5,381 nucleotides of DNA from the NCBI GenBank assembly GCA_020442095.1, contig JAGRKY010000421.1:1-5381 (forward strand), written 5' to 3'. Positions 5,025 to 5,381 of this stretch are shown one piece after another. Each line of letters starts with the position of its first letter. Position 1 is the stretch's first letter. The position numbers and the translations under genes were made by a program. Below the pieces are notes generated by a model. The model had not been told where the DNA came from. It worked only from the letters and a program-made list of their open reading frames with translations, and ran no database searches. This stretch comes from Bauldia sp. (GTDB lineage Bacteria; Pseudomonadota; Alphaproteobacteria; Rhizobiales; Kaistiaceae).

Positions 5025-5381
5025 ATGCTCGCGCAATTGATTCACCAGACTGCACGTATGCCGACGGCCCTGCTGATCGCAGGCCTGACGGTTGCCGCAG
5101 GCTGCCAGACCAGCCCGACCGCCTTCACCAGTGCCGACATCGATCCCGCGACGGGGTCGGCAGTCAACATCGGCTCCCTGTCGACGGTCATCTCGCAGAA
5201 TCCGCAGGATGCCAACGGCTATAATGTCCGCGGCACGGCCTATGGCAAGGCCGGGAAGCTCCGCGAGGCGGTCGCCGACTTCGACACTGCGATCAAGCTC
5301 AACCCGAACTTCTACCAGGCCTATGCCAACCGGGCCCTGGTCGAGCGGCGCCTTGGCCAGGACGACAAGGCGCTTGCCGAC
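5025..5381 (+). CDS. TPR-repeat lipoprotein, N-terminal part, cut by window edge
   Basis: The frame is open from ATG 5025 to the right edge, giving 119 residues. Residues 1-26 are a signal peptide with a hydrophobic core (TALLIAGLTVAAG) ending in a lipobox-like AAGC. Cys27 would be lipidated and, followed by Gln28 rather than Asp, the protein would be expected in the outer membrane facing the periplasm. A linker (28-60) leads into a tetratricopeptide repeat at about 63-96 (GYNVRGTAYGKAGKLREA, then ADFDTAIKLNPN), and a second begins with YQAYANRALVERRLGQ. TPRs mediate protein-protein contacts, so a role as an envelope assembly or scaffold factor is likely, but the partner is unknown. GAGGAG (5007-5012) is 12 bases before the ATG, rather far; an in-frame ATG at 5058 has no ribosome-binding site but would still give a usable signal peptide. 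The remaining repeats lie outside the window. Confidence 0.85.
   Translation, partial: MLAQLIHQTARMPTALLIAGLTVAAGCQTSPTAFTSADIDPATGSAVNIGSLSTVISQNPQDANGYNVRGTAYGKAGKLREAVADFDTAIKLNPNFYQAYANRALVERRLGQDDKALAD

Noticed and set aside
1..5381. Defence system, mobile element, prophage or biosynthetic cluster
   Set aside because: Every long gene is a recognised housekeeping or transporter family, and there are no terminal repeats, integrases or composition breaks visible by eye.

Overview
The window looks like ordinary chromosome from a GC-rich alphaproteobacterium, most likely of the Rhizobiales/Hyphomicrobiales. The evidence is the strong G/C bias at third codon positions, the style of the proteins (a DUF465 gene ending in LPDIIA, a TSUP exporter beginning MITDPWFY, a lipoprotein with tetratricopeptide repeats), and a DUF465 gene placed directly before purE-purK. 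That placement is an impression from memory and was not checked. I see no transposase, integrase, tRNA, rRNA, CRISPR array or phage gene, and no complete novel system.

Left part (1-2259). A short-chain dehydrogenase/reductase gene on the minus strand runs off the left edge, so its C-terminus is missing. It is divergent from a TauE/SafE-type (TSUP) membrane exporter on the plus strand, and the 117-base gap carries a plausible sigma-70 promoter for the exporter. The exporter converges tail to tail on a MarC-family membrane protein, with only 6 bases between the two stop codons.

Middle part (2260-3219). Two small DUF465 (YdcH-like) coiled-coil genes are transcribed away from each other across a 244-base gap. 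The minus-strand copy is followed by two hairpins, the second with a T tract, which probably separate it from marC. The plus-strand copy has an extended -10 element and a perfect 15-base palindrome in its leader, and lies upstream of purE.

Right part (3220-5381). purE and purK overlap by 11 bases and encode the two-step carboxylation of AIR to CAIR in de novo purine synthesis, behind a promoter with a perfect TATAAT. A 220-base non-coding stretch follows, with a TTGACA promoter-like element, two small GC hairpins and a 9-base direct repeat. It leads into a TPR lipoprotein gene cut by the right edge.

The only clear pathway unit is purEK. The remaining genes look like independent housekeeping or accessory single-gene units. 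The points most worth a second look are the divergent DUF465 pair with its dyad-bearing control region, and the structured leader before the TPR lipoprotein.
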